A program made the position numbers and the translations under genes. A stretch of 64,000 nt of DNA, taken from the NCBI GenBank assembly GCA_023423795.1, contig JAFAEX010000098.1, forward strand, positions 31,955 through 95,954, read 5' to 3'. This document shows positions 1-8,594 of this stretch, one piece after another. The stretch is from Chloroflexota bacterium (lineage in GTDB: Bacteria; Chloroflexota; Chloroflexia; Thermomicrobiales; UBA6265). Below the pieces are notes generated by a model, which had not been told where the DNA came from, did no database searches, and saw only the letters and a program-made list of their open reading frames with translations. Every line of letters begins with the position of its first letter. The first letter of the stretch is position 1.

Positions 1-94
1 ACGAGGCGAGCGGCGCGGCGTGGTCTTCGCGCAGGAGGACCTGGAGGCCGTTGTCGAGGGTGGAATGGCGAACGGCGGTGTCGTGGCTGCCCAT
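1..94 (-). CDS. M16-family zinc peptidase, N-terminus only (partial)
   Basis: This is the first 31 codons of a gene that runs off the left edge. The frame reads MGSHDTAVRHSTLDNGLQVL and then LLREDHAAPLAS. The LDNGL-x-VLL-x-EDH pattern is the usual opening strand of insulinase/processing-protease-like (M16) metallopeptidases, whose HxxEH zinc site would lie further left. A GGAG ribosome site sits a few bases before the ATG at 94. Only the start is visible, so the family is an inference from a short conserved stretch. Confidence 0.6.
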   Translation of the reverse strand, partial: MGSHDTAVRHSTLDNGLQVLLREDHAAPLAS

Positions 95-272
95 CGAGGC
101 TCCTGTCGTGTGGGAGGTTCCGCGCGAGGCGATCCGAACGTTGCGAGTATGGCGCACGACGGCGCGATCGGGTCGCCGAAAAGCCCGGGGACAGTCAGCG
201 AAACAGCTAGAATGGGCGGCGACAGGGCGACGTGGCACCCGGCTGGTCCGGGGTGGACGAGGAGGATGTCAG

Positions 273-599
273 GTGGCGCAACTGGACCCCGAGCCGAATT
301 ACGACCAGATGCTGCAGGAGCGCACGGTCGCCTACCTGCAGACGAAGGACTGGCGGCTGTTTCCGTTCAGCAAGGGGTTCGACGCCGCCCAGCGGAAGGC
401 GTTCATGCGCGACCTCCGGGAAGGACTGGCGGAACTGACCGACAGCGGCAGCGCGCGCAAAACCTCGGCCACCGGATTCCTGGTGAGCGACCAGCGGCTG
501 CGCGACATCGTGCGCGAATGGGCGGCGGCCAAGGGCGGCTGGCCGGCCGGCGCGAACCCGGCGGCGCGCGTCACGGCAGTAACGGCTATCGCCGAGTAG
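273..599 (+). CDS. Hypothetical 108-residue protein
   Basis: I do not recognise this gene. The open frame extends further upstream, but the chosen GTG at 273 has an excellent AGGAGG site at 260-265, seven bases before it, and the sequence looks protein-like only from there (VAQLDPEPNYDQML). The product is small, hydrophilic and probably cytoplasmic. It has aromatic patches (DWRLFPFSKGF near residues 26-36) and a predicted helical C-terminal half. It diverges from the M16 protease gene on its left. A strong terminator follows 25 bases after the stop, which supports a real single-gene transcription unit. Confidence 0.6.
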   Translation: MAQLDPEPNYDQMLQERTVAYLQTKDWRLFPFSKGFDAAQRKAFMRDLREGLAELTDSGSARKTSATGFLVSDQRLRDIVREWAAAKGGWPAGANPAARVTAVTAIAE

Positions 600-624
600 C
601 GGCATCTTGACCGAGAACACAGAT

Positions 625-663
625 CGGCCGCGCCTCGATTCCGGGCGCGGCCGTTTCGTTTTC
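625..663 (+). terminator. Rho-independent terminator after the 108-residue gene
   Basis: A perfect 10-bp stem (CGGCCGCGCC at 625-634 with GGCGCGGCCG at 644-653) around a 9-base loop is followed by TTTCGTTTT. Confidence 0.8.
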
Positions 664-755
664 CTGTTGCCGCACGAATCGCGAGCGGGCGGTACAGGCG
701 GTTCGCACGTTCCGATGCATTGCGGTGACGGGTGCACCGTCACGGCCTCGCACCC

Positions 756-835
756 GTCATCCCGAGCGTGTCGAGGGATCTCGTCGTCTCAGCAATTCGG
801 GAAAGGACGCAATCCCTCGACACGCTCGGGATGAC
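756..835. repeat. Palindromic intergenic element, copy A
   Basis: Two 24-base arms (756-779 and 812-835) are exact reverse complements around a 32-base spacer. The arms carry the core TCATCCCGAG and TCGAGGGAT found in five other gaps of this window. It lies between the terminated 108-residue gene and the 3' end of the flavoenzyme gene. Confidence 0.85.
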
Positions 836-874
836 AGAGGTAGCGGCTCGGAGTGGCGTTAGACGCGGCTCGGC

Positions 875-2014
875 TCAGGCGCGGGCACCGGAGAGCAAGC
901 GGTCGATGGCGAGGATCGGAATCGGGCGGTTAGCCGGATCGAGGGCGAGCGAGACGAGGTGTTCGCCGGCGGCGGGCGCGAACTTGAAGCCGTGACCGGA
1001 GAAACCGGCGGCGATGACGACGTTCGCGTGCTCCGGGTGGCGGTCCATCACGAAATGCTCGTCCGGCGTCAGGGTGTAGAGGCAGACGGCGCTCTGGGTG
1101 ACCTGCGCGCCGACGCCGGGGAAGAGGCGAGCGACGGTCTCCTGCACGAGCGCGCCCTCGTTCGGCCGGGTGGTGCGATCCGGGTGTTCGGGATCGAACG
1201 GTTCGCCGCCGGTATGCTCGGCCGCCTTCAGGCCGTTGGCGTCGATCACCGGGAATCCGTAGATCGAGACCTCGCCTTCGTCGGCGATGAAAACCGGGAA
1301 GCGATCCGGTGCGAAGGCCGCCGGGTCGTTGGCGGTGAACCACCACAGCGTCTTGCGCAGCACGGTCAAGGGAAGACCGAGGTCGGAGAGCGCGCGGCCG
1401 GCCCAGGCCCCGGCGGAGACGATCAGTCGGTCGGCGGTGTACTCGCCCTTGTCGGTGCGAACGCGAACGCCGTCGCCGTCGGCCTCCCAGCCTAGGGCCT
1501 GTTCGCCGTCGCGCAGTTCGACGCCGCGCTTCGTCGCCCCGGCCATCATGCCGCGCAGGGCGGGCTCGGTGAGGACGAACCCGGCTTCGGGGCTGAACAG
1601 GACGTCCCAGCCGTCGGGAATTGCGATCTGCGGCCAGTGCGCACGCGCATCGGCAGGCGAGAGCCACTCGAAGGGGATGCCGTGGTCCTCGGCGCTCTGC
1701 CGGGCCGCACGGGCGTGCTCGCCGCCGGGGGAGGAAAGTTCCAGCCCGCCGCACTGGACGTAGATCTCCTGCCCGGTTTCGGCTTCCAGTTCGCGCCACA
1801 GGTCGCCGGCGCGGCGGACGAGCGGCACGTAGTCGGGCGACTCGGCGTACGCCTGCCGATAGATGCGGGTCTGCCCACCGTGCGCGCCCCGGTCGTGGAC
1901 GTGGCCGAAGCGCTCGATGACCAGCGCCTTCGAACCATGCTTGCCGAGTTCCCAGGCAGCGGCGGAGCCCATCGTGCCGCCGCCGAGGACGATGACGTCG
2001 TAGTGCGTAGCCAA
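875..2014 (-). CDS. Sarcosine oxidase-like FAD-dependent amine oxidase
   Basis: The 379-residue product matches the monomeric sarcosine oxidase / N-methyltryptophan oxidase family, which oxidises N-methylated amino acids and makes H2O2. An N-terminal dinucleotide-binding motif (VLGGGTMGSAA) opens the protein. Near the C-terminus are CLYTLTPDEHF, containing the cysteine that carries covalent FAD in this family, and the flavin-contact motif GHGFKF. I chose the TTG start at 2014, which gives ATHYDVIVLGGG, because GGAGGG lies nine bases upstream and the frame before it is not conserved. It is the last gene of a minus-strand trio with thuA and a Gfo/Idh/MocA oxidoreductase, suggesting catabolism of a modified sugar or amino compound. 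The exact substrate is unknown. Confidence 0.85.
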   Translation of the reverse strand: MATHYDVIVLGGGTMGSAAAWELGKHGSKALVIERFGHVHDRGAHGGQTRIYRQAYAESPDYVPLVRRAGDLWRELEAETGQEIYVQCGGLELSSPGGEHARAARQSAEDHGIPFEWLSPADARAHWPQIAIPDGWDVLFSPEAGFVLTEPALRGMMAGATKRGVELRDGEQALGWEADGDGVRVRTDKGEYTADRLIVSAGAWAGRALSDLGLPLTVLRKTLWWFTANDPAAFAPDRFPVFIADEGEVSIYGFPVIDANGLKAAEHTGGEPFDPEHPDRTTRPNEGALVQETVARLFPGVGAQVTQSAVCLYTLTPDEHFVMDRHPEHANVVIAAGFSGHGFKFAPAAGEHLVSLALDPANRPIPILAIDRLLSGARA

Positions 2015-2058
2015 CGCGGTCGCTCCCTCCCAACTGGTTCGCCGGCCGATGCAGGATG

Positions 2059-2787
2059 CTAGCGATTCTCTCGCGGCTCCGAGCGGCCGTAAACGGGGCG
2101 CGGGCCGCCGGAAGGCGCCGCCCAGCGGGCCGCGTTGGCGATGACCCGCCGCACTTCGGCGTTGTGGTAGGTCGGGAAACTCTCGTGGCCGGGACGGAAA
2201 TAGAAGATCTTGCCGGCGCCGCGGGTGTAGCAGCACCCGGAGCGGAAGACCTCGCCGCCGGTGAACCAGGAAACGAATACCAGTTCGTCCGGCGGCGGCA
2301 CATCGAAGTGTTCGCCGTACATCTCCTCGCGGTCGAGTTCGATGCACTCGCCGAGGCCCTCGGCGATCGGGTGGCCGGGGTTGACGACCCAAAGGCGCTC
2401 AGAGTCCTCGCCGACCCGCCACTTGAGGTCGCAGGTGGTGCCCATCAGTTTCTTGAAGATCTTCGAGAAGTGGCCGGAGTGGAGGACGATCATCCCCATG
2501 CCGGCCATGACCCGCTTGTGGACGCGGTCCACGATGGCGTCATCGACCTCGCCGTGGGCCTTGTGGCCCCACCATACGAGGACATCGGTCGCGTCCAGCC
2601 GCTCGTCGGTAAGGCCGTGCTCCGGTTCGTCGAGGGTGGCGGTGGCGACCTCGAAGTGCGCGTCGCCGGCCAGACCGGCGGCGATCGCGCCGTGGATGCC
2701 CTCCGGATAGATATCCCCGTAGACCGGGTTCTCGCGCTCGTGGCGGTACTCGTTCCAGATGGTGACGCGGATCGGGCGGTCGGTCAC
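2059..2787 (-). CDS. thuA: ThuA-like protein
   Basis: The 242-residue product is a full-length ThuA-family protein, a class I glutamine-amidotransferase-like fold first linked to trehalose utilisation. Typical blocks include VLVWWGHKAHGEV, an IVLHSGH segment and the late FRPGHESFPTYHN. The start is GTG at 2787 with GGAGGAT just upstream. It lies 25 bases downstream of the oxidoreductase gene and 44 bases upstream of the flavoenzyme, so the three are probably one transcript. ThuA and Gfo/Idh/MocA proteins often act together on oxidised (3-keto) sugars. That role is inferred here from family and neighbourhood. Confidence 0.88.
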   Translation of the reverse strand: MTDRPIRVTIWNEYRHERENPVYGDIYPEGIHGAIAAGLAGDAHFEVATATLDEPEHGLTDERLDATDVLVWWGHKAHGEVDDAIVDRVHKRVMAGMGMIVLHSGHFSKIFKKLMGTTCDLKWRVGEDSERLWVVNPGHPIAEGLGECIELDREEMYGEHFDVPPPDELVFVSWFTGGEVFRSGCCYTRGAGKIFYFRPGHESFPTYHNAEVRRVIANAARWAAPSGGPRPVYGRSEPRENR

Positions 2788-2812
2788 GGAATCCTCCGGC
2801 GTATGACGGTCG

Positions 2813-3895
2813 CTATTCGACCGGCAGTTCGCGCCCGGCTTCGGCCGAGCGGTAGATCGATTCGATGAGGCGGACGCGATCGAGCCCCTCCTGCGCGGAA
2901 GGCGAGATCGGCCCGCCGTCGAGGATGGCGGTCACGAAGCGGCTGATGATCTCGCCGTGGCCGTGGCGCGAGAGCAGGCGCGGCTCGGTGACGGTCGGGG
3001 TGCCGTCGATGTCGCCGAAGAGTTTGAGGGTGCCGGTGTCGGCGTAATCCTTCGCGTGAATCTCCGCGCCGCCGTCGCTGCCCATGAAGGAGACGCCGAA
3101 TTCGTCGGTATGGCGGGTGTAACCAGCCCACGAGGCGTCGAGTTGGAGGGTCGCGCCGTCCTCGAAGCGGATGAGCGCGGTGGCGAAGTCCTCGACCTCG
3201 TACGGCACGCCGGGGGTGACGGTGAACCGGCCGCCCTGCCACTGGCCCTTGCCGCGGGTGCCCAGTTCGTTGTAGGTCGCGGCGAAAACGGCGACCGGCT
3301 TCGGATTGCCCATGATCCAGAGCGCCATGTCGAGGACGTGGACGCCGAGATCGATCAACGGGCCGCCGCCGGCCTGCGCCTTGTTGGTGAACCACGAGCC
3401 GAGGCCGGGGATGCCGGAGCGGCGCATCCAGAACGCCTTGGCGTGGTAGATGCGCCCGAGCCGGCCGGCGGCGACCTCCTGCTGCACGATCTGGACGTCG
3501 TGCCGGCCGCGCCGGTTGAACAGGATCATGACGACCTTGCCCGAGGCTTCGGCGGCGCGGACCATCTCGGCGCCTTCGACCGAATCCTGGGCGAGCGGTT
3601 TCTCCACCAGCACGTGCTTGCCGGCCGCCAGCGCCGCCAGCGTGACCGGCTTGTGCAGGTGGTTCGGCACGGCGATGGAAACGGCGTCGATGTCCGGTTC
3701 GGCCAGCAGTTCCTGATAGTCGCCGAAGCGGCGGGGTACGCCGAACCGGTTCTGGAGGGCGACGCAGCGGTCGGTGTCGAGCCCGGCGAGGGCGACGACC
3801 TCGGCGCGCGGTTCCTTCTCGTAGCCTTCGAGGTGGAATACCCCGATGCCGCAGCCAATGATCCCGACGCGCAGTTTGCGTTGTTCGTCCGCCAC
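2813..3895 (-). CDS. Gfo/Idh/MocA-family oxidoreductase
   Basis: The 360-residue product is an NAD(P)-dependent sugar or cyclitol dehydrogenase. The N-terminal Rossmann motif (VGIIGCGIG) is followed by the family signature VEKPLAQD near residue 95, containing the catalytic lysine, and by a C-terminal sheet domain typical of the family. I placed the start at GTG 3895 rather than the longer TTG at 3913, because the strong GGGGAGG site lies inside the longer version and is well spaced for the GTG. It is the first gene of the thuA/flavoenzyme trio. Substrate not determinable from sequence. Confidence 0.9.
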   Translation of the reverse strand: MADEQRKLRVGIIGCGIGVFHLEGYEKEPRAEVVALAGLDTDRCVALQNRFGVPRRFGDYQELLAEPDIDAVSIAVPNHLHKPVTLAALAAGKHVLVEKPLAQDSVEGAEMVRAAEASGKVVMILFNRRGRHDVQIVQQEVAAGRLGRIYHAKAFWMRRSGIPGLGSWFTNKAQAGGGPLIDLGVHVLDMALWIMGNPKPVAVFAATYNELGTRGKGQWQGGRFTVTPGVPYEVEDFATALIRFEDGATLQLDASWAGYTRHTDEFGVSFMGSDGGAEIHAKDYADTGTLKLFGDIDGTPTVTEPRLLSRHGHGEIISRFVTAILDGGPISPSAQEGLDRVRLIESIYRSAEAGRELPVE

Positions 3896-4141
3896 CCGCC
3901 TGGCCCTCCCCAAGGCAACCGGCCCGTCCGTTCCCGACGCGGGAGCATGGCACCGGCCGCAACGCCGCGCAAGGGACGCGATGCCGCTTCCCGCGGCGTC
4001 CCTTCCCGACGGGCGGCAGCGCGCAATCCCCGCGCCGCGGCGCCGGACTGGGTGCGGTTCGGCACGGCGTTTGCGGCGTCGTCAGCCGGTCCGCCGGACT
4101 CGGCGGATCTGGGAAGTGGCGACGATCGAGGAGAACGCGGG

Positions 4142-4354
4142 ATGCCGTACGAGAAGCGATCCGACTTGCCGGAAAGCGTGCGGGACAACCTGCCGGCGCA
4201 CGCGCAGGACATCTACAAGGAAGCGTTCAACAGCGCGTGGGATCAGTACGACAACGACGAACCGCGGGCGCACCGCGTCGCGTGGGGCGCGGTGGAGCGC
4301 TCGTACCACAAGAACGAATCCGGAAAATGGGTGGAGGGCGCGACCAGGGATTGA
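4142..4354 (+). CDS. chaB: ChaB family protein
   Basis: This 70-residue protein matches the ChaB family: it opens MPYEKRSDLPESVRDNLPAH and ends with the conserved HRVAWGAVERSYHK block. ChaB was named as a putative regulator of the ChaA cation antiporter in Escherichia coli, but its molecular function is poorly defined. The ATG at 4142 has GAGGAG eight bases upstream. No chaA is present in the window. The gene stands alone between the divergent oxidoreductase operon and a palindromic repeat that may serve as its terminator. Confidence 0.88.
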   Translation: MPYEKRSDLPESVRDNLPAHAQDIYKEAFNSAWDQYDNDEPRAHRVAWGAVERSYHKNESGKWVEGATRD

Positions 4355-4386
4355 CCTCGACCCGACGTATCGATGCCAGCGCGCTA

Positions 4387-4479
4387 CCCATCGTCATCCC
4401 GAGCTTGTCGAGGGATCTCGTCGTCACCGTAGCGTGGGAGGGGGACGAGATCCCTCGACAAGCTCGGGATGACGATGGG
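4387..4479. repeat. Palindromic intergenic element, copy B
   Basis: Two perfect 36-base arms (4387-4422 and 4444-4479) surround a 21-base loop. The core TCATCCCGAG..TCGAGGGAT is shared with copy A, but the perfect pairing extends outward into CCCATCG and inward into CTCGTC. It sits between the converging chaB and ispG genes and would form a very stable hairpin in RNA from either strand. Confidence 0.88.
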
Positions 4480-4536
4480 TTCGGGGCGACGGTTGCGGGG
4501 TCGTGACGATGGCGAACGCAGCGCTGGATCGGCTCG

Positions 4537-5709
4537 TTATACGACGGCCAGTTTGAGCGTCGGCTTGTAGGCGTCGTGCTCGCCCTCGTCGAAGATGCCG
4601 TTGCGCCGGTCCTCGATGACGAGGTTGATCTCGGCCTTGAGGGCGTCGAGCATGTCGGCTTCGGCGACGGTCTTGACGATCTTGCCCTTGCGGAAGATGA
4701 CGCCCTTGCCGTTGCCGGCGGCGAGGCCGACGTCGGCGTCGCGGGATTCGCCGGGACCGTTGACGACGCAGCCCATGACGGCCACCCGGATCGGCTCGTC
4801 GATCTTCGACAGGAACTCGTCCACCTTGTTGGCGAGCGAGAACAGGTCCACCTCGACGCGCCCGCAGGTCGGGCAGGCGATCATCGTCGCGCCCTTGGTG
4901 CGCAGTTCGAGGCTCTTGAGGATTTCGTAGCCGACGAAGACCTCCTCGACCGGATCGGTGGTCAGGGAGACCCGGATGGTGTCGCCGATGCCGAGCGCGA
5001 GCAGGGTGCCGATGCCGGTGGCGGAACGGACGCTGCCGGCGCGCGGGGTGCCGGCCTCGGTGACGCCGAGGTGGAGCGGGTAATCGTTGGGTAGCGCGGC
5101 GAAGCGGCGGTACGCCTCGAACAGGACCGGCAACTCGAACGCCTTGAGGCTGACCTTCAGGTTCGGGTAGTCGAGGTCTTCGAGGATCTTGATGTGCCCG
5201 AGCGCCGAGCGCACCAGCCATTCGGCGCGGAGTTCGACCTGCGACGCGCCCTTCTCGGCCATCTCATCGACGAACTCCTTCGGCATCGGCGCGACCGAAC
5301 CGAAGTTGACGCCGATCCGGATCGGGACATCCCGCTCCTTGGCCTTGGCGACGACCTCGATCACGTCCTCGTGCTTGCGGATGTTGCCGGGGTTCAGGCG
5401 CAAGCCGTGGATGCCGGCGTCAAGCGCCTTCAGCGCGAGGGTGTGCTCGAAGTGAATGTCGGCGATCAGCGGCACGGGGGAGTGGGGAACGATGTCCGGC
5501 AGCGCTGCCGCGGCGCGGCGGTCGGGCACGGCGATGCGGACGATCTCGCAACCGGCGTCGGCCAGTTCGGCGATCTGGGCGAGGGTGGCCGCCGCGTCGC
5601 GGGTGTCGGCGGTGGCCATCGACTGGACGCGGATCGGGTAGTCGCCGCCGAGCTTGACGCCGCCGACATCGAGGACGCGGGTGCGGCGGCGTGGGGCGAT
5701 CAGGGACAT
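4537..5709 (-). CDS. ispG: 4-hydroxy-3-methylbut-2-enyl diphosphate synthase
   Basis: This enzyme (IspG/GcpE) makes HMBPP from MEcPP in the MEP isoprenoid pathway, using a [4Fe-4S] cluster. The 390-residue length and all signatures fit the bacterial form. The barrel begins RVQSMATADT near residue 28, and the cluster ligands are C279, C282 (CPTCGR) and C314 (CVVNGPGE), with E321 completing the site. The ATG at 5709 has GAGGAG nine bases upstream. rseP lies 134 bases upstream on the same strand, an arrangement often seen with dxr-rseP-ispG. dxr itself is not in the window. Confidence 0.97.
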   Translation of the reverse strand: MSLIAPRRRTRVLDVGGVKLGGDYPIRVQSMATADTRDAAATLAQIAELADAGCEIVRIAVPDRRAAAALPDIVPHSPVPLIADIHFEHTLALKALDAGIHGLRLNPGNIRKHEDVIEVVAKAKERDVPIRIGVNFGSVAPMPKEFVDEMAEKGASQVELRAEWLVRSALGHIKILEDLDYPNLKVSLKAFELPVLFEAYRRFAALPNDYPLHLGVTEAGTPRAGSVRSATGIGTLLALGIGDTIRVSLTTDPVEEVFVGYEILKSLELRTKGATMIACPTCGRVEVDLFSLANKVDEFLSKIDEPIRVAVMGCVVNGPGESRDADVGLAAGNGKGVIFRKGKIVKTVAEADMLDALKAEINLVIEDRRNGIFDEGEHDAYKPTLKLAVV

Positions 5710-5843
5710 GGCAACAGGCTCCTCGGGTGGTGCGCCGCCGGCGGAAGGCGGGCGGTCGCCGGTGCGCGGAAGCATCACGGGGCGGGACCGGGAGCCGGTC
5801 GCGCCCGGCCCCGCGGATTGCGAAACCTTCGTGAAACCGGCCG

Positions 5844-7184
5844 CTACGGCAGGATCGATTCGCCGGAGATGATCCGGCCGACGTCGAAGAAGGCGACGAC
5901 GAACATCACGCCGATCAGGACGACCATGCCGGCGAGATGAACCACGCCTTCGCGCTCGGGCGGGATGCGCTTGCCGCCGCGCAGCACTTCGACAAGGATG
6001 AAGAACAGCCGCCCGCCGTCCAGCGCAGGAAGCGGCAGCAGGTTCAGGATCGCGAGGTTCAGCGAGAGCAGGATCGACAACTGCGAGAGCGCCACCCACA
6101 GGGGAACGGTGCTTTCGGCGATGAACTCGCTAGCGATCTGCCCCATGCCGATCGGCCCGGCGATCTGGCCGAGCGGGGCGCGCCCGGTGACGAGGTCGCG
6201 CAGGCCGGAGAGCATGCCGGTCGTCTGGTCCCACGCCTGCTCCAGCCCGCGCGGGATGACCTGCGAGGCGGGCACTTTCTCGAAGCGCGGGGCGGCTTCG
6301 GCTTCGAGCCCGATGGCGCTCAGCGGATCGGTGCCTTCGGGGATCGCCGGCACGGCGAGCGTGAGGGCGACGGTTTCGGTTCCGCGCTGGACGTCCATTG
6401 GCACGTCGGAGCCGGCGGAGCGGACGAGCGCCGAGGTCAGGACGACGCCGTCGGTCACGGGCGCGCCGTCGATGCTCACCAGCCGGTCGCCGATTTGCAG
6501 GCCGGCGTTCGCGGCCGCGCTGTCGGGAACCTCACCCGAGACGAAGACGTCGGCGGTGACCCGCGAATCCATGCTGACGCCGATGCGTCCCTCGTTGGCC
6601 GGCGGGTTCTCGCGCGGGGTGACCATCGTCTCGACGCGCTCGCCGCCGCGATCCAGCACGACGGAAAGGTCACGCCCGGCGAAGGTCGTCGCCATGGCCG
6701 ACAGGTCGGCGGCATCCTCGACCGGCACGCCGCCGACCTCGATGATGCGGTCGCCGGGGGTCCATCCGGCGTTCTGGGCCGGGGAGCCCGGGCTGACCGC
6801 GCCCACGTAGACACGGTAGGTGGGCACGCCCTGGAAGCCGACGACGGCCATGATAAGGACGAGCGCCAGCAGGACGTTCATCGCCGAGCCGGCGACGAGG
6901 AAGAACGCGCGCTGGGCCGGGCTCTTGGTGTTCATCGAGCCGGGGTCGGCGTTCTTGCCGTCTTCGCCCAGCACGCGGACGAAGCCGCCGAAGGGAATCC
7001 AGTTCAGCGACCAGAGGACGCCCTTCCATTCCCACCCCTTGGCGCGGGGCGGGATGCCGATCCCGAACTCTTCCACCTTCGCCCCGACCGCGCGGGCGGC
7101 GAAGAAGTGGCCGAATTCGTGGACGAGGATAAGGACGGCGAGGATCGGGATGATGTAGAGCGCGTTCAGCAAGCCGTCGGACAC
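5844..7184 (-). CDS. rseP: RseP-like site-2 membrane zinc protease (M50B)
   Basis: The 446-residue membrane protease carries the zinc motif HEFGH at residues 22-26 in its first membrane helix and the second active-site segment LPALDGGRL near the C-terminus. Between them lie two PDZ-like segments (SPAQNAGWTPGDRI and SAAANAGLQIGDRL), as in RseP. Such proteases cut membrane-anchored regulators such as anti-sigma factors. No anti-sigma gene is present here, so the substrate is unknown. The GTG start at 7184 has a GGAG site upstream. The gene diverges from ald and is followed by ispG. Confidence 0.93.
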   Translation of the reverse strand: MSDGLLNALYIIPILAVLILVHEFGHFFAARAVGAKVEEFGIGIPPRAKGWEWKGVLWSLNWIPFGGFVRVLGEDGKNADPGSMNTKSPAQRAFFLVAGSAMNVLLALVLIMAVVGFQGVPTYRVYVGAVSPGSPAQNAGWTPGDRIIEVGGVPVEDAADLSAMATTFAGRDLSVVLDRGGERVETMVTPRENPPANEGRIGVSMDSRVTADVFVSGEVPDSAAANAGLQIGDRLVSIDGAPVTDGVVLTSALVRSAGSDVPMDVQRGTETVALTLAVPAIPEGTDPLSAIGLEAEAAPRFEKVPASQVIPRGLEQAWDQTTGMLSGLRDLVTGRAPLGQIAGPIGMGQIASEFIAESTVPLWVALSQLSILLSLNLAILNLLPLPALDGGRLFFILVEVLRGGKRIPPEREGVVHLAGMVVLIGVMFVVAFFDVGRIISGESILP

Positions 7185-7278
7185 GTGGTTGCTCCGGAAA
7201 AACGGGCCGGGCCGACCGGAATCGGACGCGGTGTGCGAATCGTGGCAATGGTACACCGCCGGGGCCCCGGCGGCGCGC

Positions 7279-7307
7279 TTCACCCGGTCCGTTATGGTGA
7301 GTATGCT
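7279..7307 (+). promoter_or_regulatory. Probable promoter for ald
   Basis: TTCACC (7279-7284) and TATGCT (7302-7307) are separated by 17 bases, close to the housekeeping sigma consensus. A start near 7314 would give a leader of about 90 bases before ald. Confidence 0.55.
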
Positions 7308-7403
7308 AGACTCGCGCGCCGCGAGAAGGCACGGGAGATCGCCCGGGCGCGTACGGCATCGTGCCCGGCGCTGGCGTGCGCCGGGTGGGGGTAAGCACCA
7401 ACC

Positions 7404-8519
7404 ATGATCGTCGGCGTTCCGAAGGAAGTGAAGAACTCGGAGAACCGCGTTTCGACCACCCCGGCCGGGGTCGCCGAATACGTCGGCCGTGGGCACGAGG
7501 TCGTCGTCGAAACGCGGGCCGGCACCGGTTCCGGGTTCGCGGACGCGGAATACGAGCGGGCCGGGGCGCGGATCGCGCCGACGGCCGGCGACGTGTACGC
7601 CGCCGCCGACATGATCGTGAAGGTCAAGGAACCGGTGGCCGAGGAGTACGACCTCCTCCGGCGCGGCCAACTCCTGTTCACCTACCTCCATCTGGCCGCC
7701 GACGAACCGCTGACCCGTTCGCTGATGGCCAACGGCGTGCAGGCGGTCGCGTACGAAACCGTGCAACTCCCCAACCGCGCGCTGCCGCTGCTGACGCCGA
7801 TGAGCGAGGTGGCGGGGCGGATGTCGGTGCAGGTCGGCGCCTACTACCTGCAGGCGACCAACGGCGGCGGCGGCCGGCTGCTCGGCGGGGTGCCGGGCGT
7901 GCCGCCGAGCAACGTGGTCGTCGTCGGCGGCGGCGTGGTCGGCACCAACGCCGCCCAGATCGCGCTCGGCATGGGCGCGAACGTGACGATCGTGGACAAC
8001 AACGTCGAGCGGCTGCGGCAACTCGACCTGCTGCTGCACGGGCGCCTGCACACGCTGGCGTCGAACCGGGACAACCTCGCCGAGGCGGTGCGGGATGCGG
8101 ACCTCGTGATCGGCAGCGTCCTCCTGCCCGGGGCGAAAGCGCCGAAACTCGTCACCGAAGCGATGGTCCGTTCCATGCGGCCCGGCTCGGTAGTAGTTGA
8201 CGTGGCGATCGACCAGGGCGGCTGCATCGCGACCTCGAAACCGACCTCGCACACCGACCCGGTGTTCGAACTCGGCGGCGTGGTGCACTACTGCGTGACC
8301 AATATGCCGGGCGCGGTGCCGCGCACTTCGACGCTGGCGCTGGCCAACGTCACCCTGCCGTACGCGCTGGAACTGGCCGGGAAGGGGCTGGTCGAGGCGG
8401 CCAGGGCTGACGCAGCGCTGGCGAAGGGGATCAACGTGCTCGATGGCCGGGTGACCTATTCGGCGGTGGCCGAAGCGTTCGGCATCGAGTACACGCCGCT
8501 GCCGGACCTGATCGGCTAG
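7404..8519 (+). CDS. ald: Alanine dehydrogenase
   Basis: The 371-residue product interconverts L-alanine and pyruvate plus ammonia using NAD. Catalytic K75 (KVKEP) and H96 (TYLHLA) lie in the substrate domain, and the NAD fold shows VVGGGVVGTNAA in mid-protein. The C-terminal part contains the conserved NMPGAVPRTST segment. Length and motifs match the family throughout. The ribosome site is weak (GGGGGT). A promoter is visible about 97 bases upstream. The gene is divergent from rseP and is followed 75 bases later by the Xer recombinase. Confidence 0.96.
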   Translation: MIVGVPKEVKNSENRVSTTPAGVAEYVGRGHEVVVETRAGTGSGFADAEYERAGARIAPTAGDVYAAADMIVKVKEPVAEEYDLLRRGQLLFTYLHLAADEPLTRSLMANGVQAVAYETVQLPNRALPLLTPMSEVAGRMSVQVGAYYLQATNGGGGRLLGGVPGVPPSNVVVVGGGVVGTNAAQIALGMGANVTIVDNNVERLRQLDLLLHGRLHTLASNRDNLAEAVRDADLVIGSVLLPGAKAPKLVTEAMVRSMRPGSVVVDVAIDQGGCIATSKPTSHTDPVFELGGVVHYCVTNMPGAVPRTSTLALANVTLPYALELAGKGLVEAARADAALAKGINVLDGRVTYSAVAEAFGIEYTPLPDLIG

Positions 8520-8594
8520 TCGGCGGCGCGCCCACCCGACGGGCGCACGGGGGAGGGCCGCCGGCGGCTGGGCCGGCGGGGCACGGAGCACGCA

